Shown piece after piece: positions 20,533 through 21,312 of a stretch of 21,312 bases of DNA. The DNA lies in contig VFZQ01000013.1 of the NCBI GenBank assembly GCA_016871135.1, forward strand, positions 1 to 21,312, in the 5' to 3' direction. How positions within the stretch are numbered: the first letter of the stretch is position 1; each line of letters opens with the position of its first letter. The position numbers were made by a program, and so were the translations under genes. The notes beneath the pieces were generated by a model that saw nothing but the letters and a program-made list of their open reading frames with translations, was not told the DNA's origin and made no database searches. Origin of the DNA: Acidobacteriota bacterium (GTDB lineage: Bacteria; Acidobacteriota; Terriglobia; Bryobacterales; Bryobacteraceae).

Positions 20533-21312
20533 CACCCTTCCTCATTTCCTCGGCCAGATACTCGCTCATCCGCCACGCCAGTGCAATGATGCTCAGCGTC
20601 GGGTTCTTGTCCGGGTTCGAAACAAACGGCGCGGCGTCGGCCACAAACAGGTTCTTCACCTCATGCGCTTGCTGATACTTGTTCAACGCGGAGGTGCGGG
20701 GATCGTCGCCCATTCGGATGGTGCCCACTTCGTGAATGACTTCGCCGCCGGTCGTAATCTCGCCCGCGGAAATCGTCTCCGGCCGTCCACCCAGATTGGT
20801 AATGATCTCCGTAAACGTCTTCTTCATATGGGCGGCTTGCTTCCGCTCGTGCTCCGACCATTGGAAGTGGAATCGCAACACCGGAATGCCGTACTCGTCC
20901 ACGACGTTCGGGTCAATCTCGCAGTAGCTCTTCGCGTTCGGAATCATCTCGCCGCGCCCGGTAAACCCGATACTGGCGCCGTAGTTCTCGCGAATCTGCC
21001 GCTTCAACGCTTTCCCGTATGACTGGTACCGGCTCGCGGCTCCGTGAAACGTCCCGACGTGCGGCTGGCCGAAACCGCCGCCCATCTCAACGTGATATCC
21101 GCGCGGGAAATCGAGCTTTTCGCCGAACAGCCACCACGGGATGTACATATGCATTCCGCGAATTCCATCGGTGTCGTGTCGCGGCAACCCTTCGAGCGCC
21201 GGAATTTGCCCGCGCACCGAAAGCCCGACAGTGTCGGTCAGATTTCGTCCGACCATGCCGCTGCCATTGGCCAGATTGCCCGAGTTCAACATCAACCCCG
21301 CCGACTCGCACG
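20525..21312 (-). CDS. GMC oxidoreductase, C-terminal part (5' end beyond window)
   Basis: About 261 C-terminal residues of an FAD-dependent GMC-family dehydrogenase; the FAD-binding N-terminus lies outside the window. The first complete codons read CESAGLMLNSGNLANGSGMVGRNLTD (two pieces of the family pattern A-G-x6-L-L-x-S and N-x-S-G-x-V-G-R-N). The C-terminal signature is intact: VIHEVGTIRMGDDPRTSAL with the usual G-T-x-R-M-G, then NLFVADAAPFVSNPDKNPT and LSIIALAWRMSEYLAEEM. Members with a gluconate-dehydrogenase-type small subunit oxidise sugars or glycosides, often at C3, and pass electrons to a cytochrome c. No cytochrome gene is seen here. The stop lies within the next gene's start region, so the two are co-translated. 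Confidence 0.9.
   Translation of the reverse strand, partial: CESAGLMLNSGNLANGSGMVGRNLTDTVGLSVRGQIPALEGLPRHDTDGIRGMHMYIPWWLFGEKLDFPRGYHVEMGGGFGQPHVGTFHGAASRYQSYGKALKRQIRENYGASIGFTGRGEMIPNAKSYCEIDPNVVDEYGIPVLRFHFQWSEHERKQAAHMKKTFTEIITNLGGRPETISAGEITTGGEVIHEVGTIRMGDDPRTSALNKYQQAHEVKNLFVADAAPFVSNPDKNPTLSIIALAWRMSEYLAEEMRKGDV

Overview
The window (21,312 bp, G+C-rich throughout) looks like a chromosomal segment of an Acidobacteriota member, most likely of the Bryobacterales/Solibacter group. This placement is inferred from gene content, not from a marker gene. The pointers are an Oar-like TonB-dependent receptor with an N-terminal carboxypeptidase-regulatory-like domain, a winged-helix/transmembrane/TPR regulator, a PEP-CTERM protein, a DUF1080 protein, and a GMC oxidoreductase paired with a gluconate-2-dehydrogenase subunit 3-like protein. 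No CRISPR array, insertion sequence, phage gene or rRNA was seen. No gene-free stretch exceeds about 130 bp.

Left part (1-2850): a MoxR/Mg-chelatase-like AAA+ ATPase, cut by the window edge, diverges from a TrmB-like regulator. Both have extended -10 promoters, with small palindromes between and around them. The regulator converges on a GtrB/DPM1-type membrane glycosyltransferase, with a 4-bp overlap of the stop codons. A tRNA-Val(GAC) with encoded CCA follows.

Phosphorus block (2924-9449, + strand): an outer-membrane TonB-dependent receptor, a beta-propeller phytase (probable lipoprotein) and a beta-propeller/phosphoesterase fusion are packed with 0 and 19 bp between them. I read this as an operon for capturing and dephosphorylating organic phosphate such as phytate.

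Small two-gene module (9474-11222, - strand): a conserved-looking 144-residue protein of unknown function is translationally coupled to a 436-residue ImmA/IrrE-like protein whose HExxH zinc motif is missing. An inverted repeat that loops out the Shine-Dalgarno sequence precedes the first gene. This is the best candidate in the window for an undescribed system.

Regulator/hydrolase operon (11304-15452, - strand): the winged-helix/TPR membrane regulator, a secreted DUF1080 (3-keto-glycoside hydrolase-like) protein and a secreted D-aminoacylase-type amidohydrolase. Upstream, diverging, is a PEP-CTERM gene (15582-16898) that is unusual because it encodes two complete PEP-CTERM proteins fused head to tail. 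A tandem 10-bp repeat lies in the intergenic region.

Right block (16864 to the window edge, - strand): a tightly coupled five-gene operon of GMC oxidoreductase (partial), its small Tat-type subunit, a DJ-1/PfpI-family protein, an S1-type sulfatase with a C-terminal beta-sandwich, and a secreted protein ending in a LecA/PA-IL-like domain. Four of the genes overlap or abut. Together with the DUF1080 protein this suggests oxidation, desulfation and cleavage of a modified glycoside in the periplasm. The substrate cannot be read from sequence.
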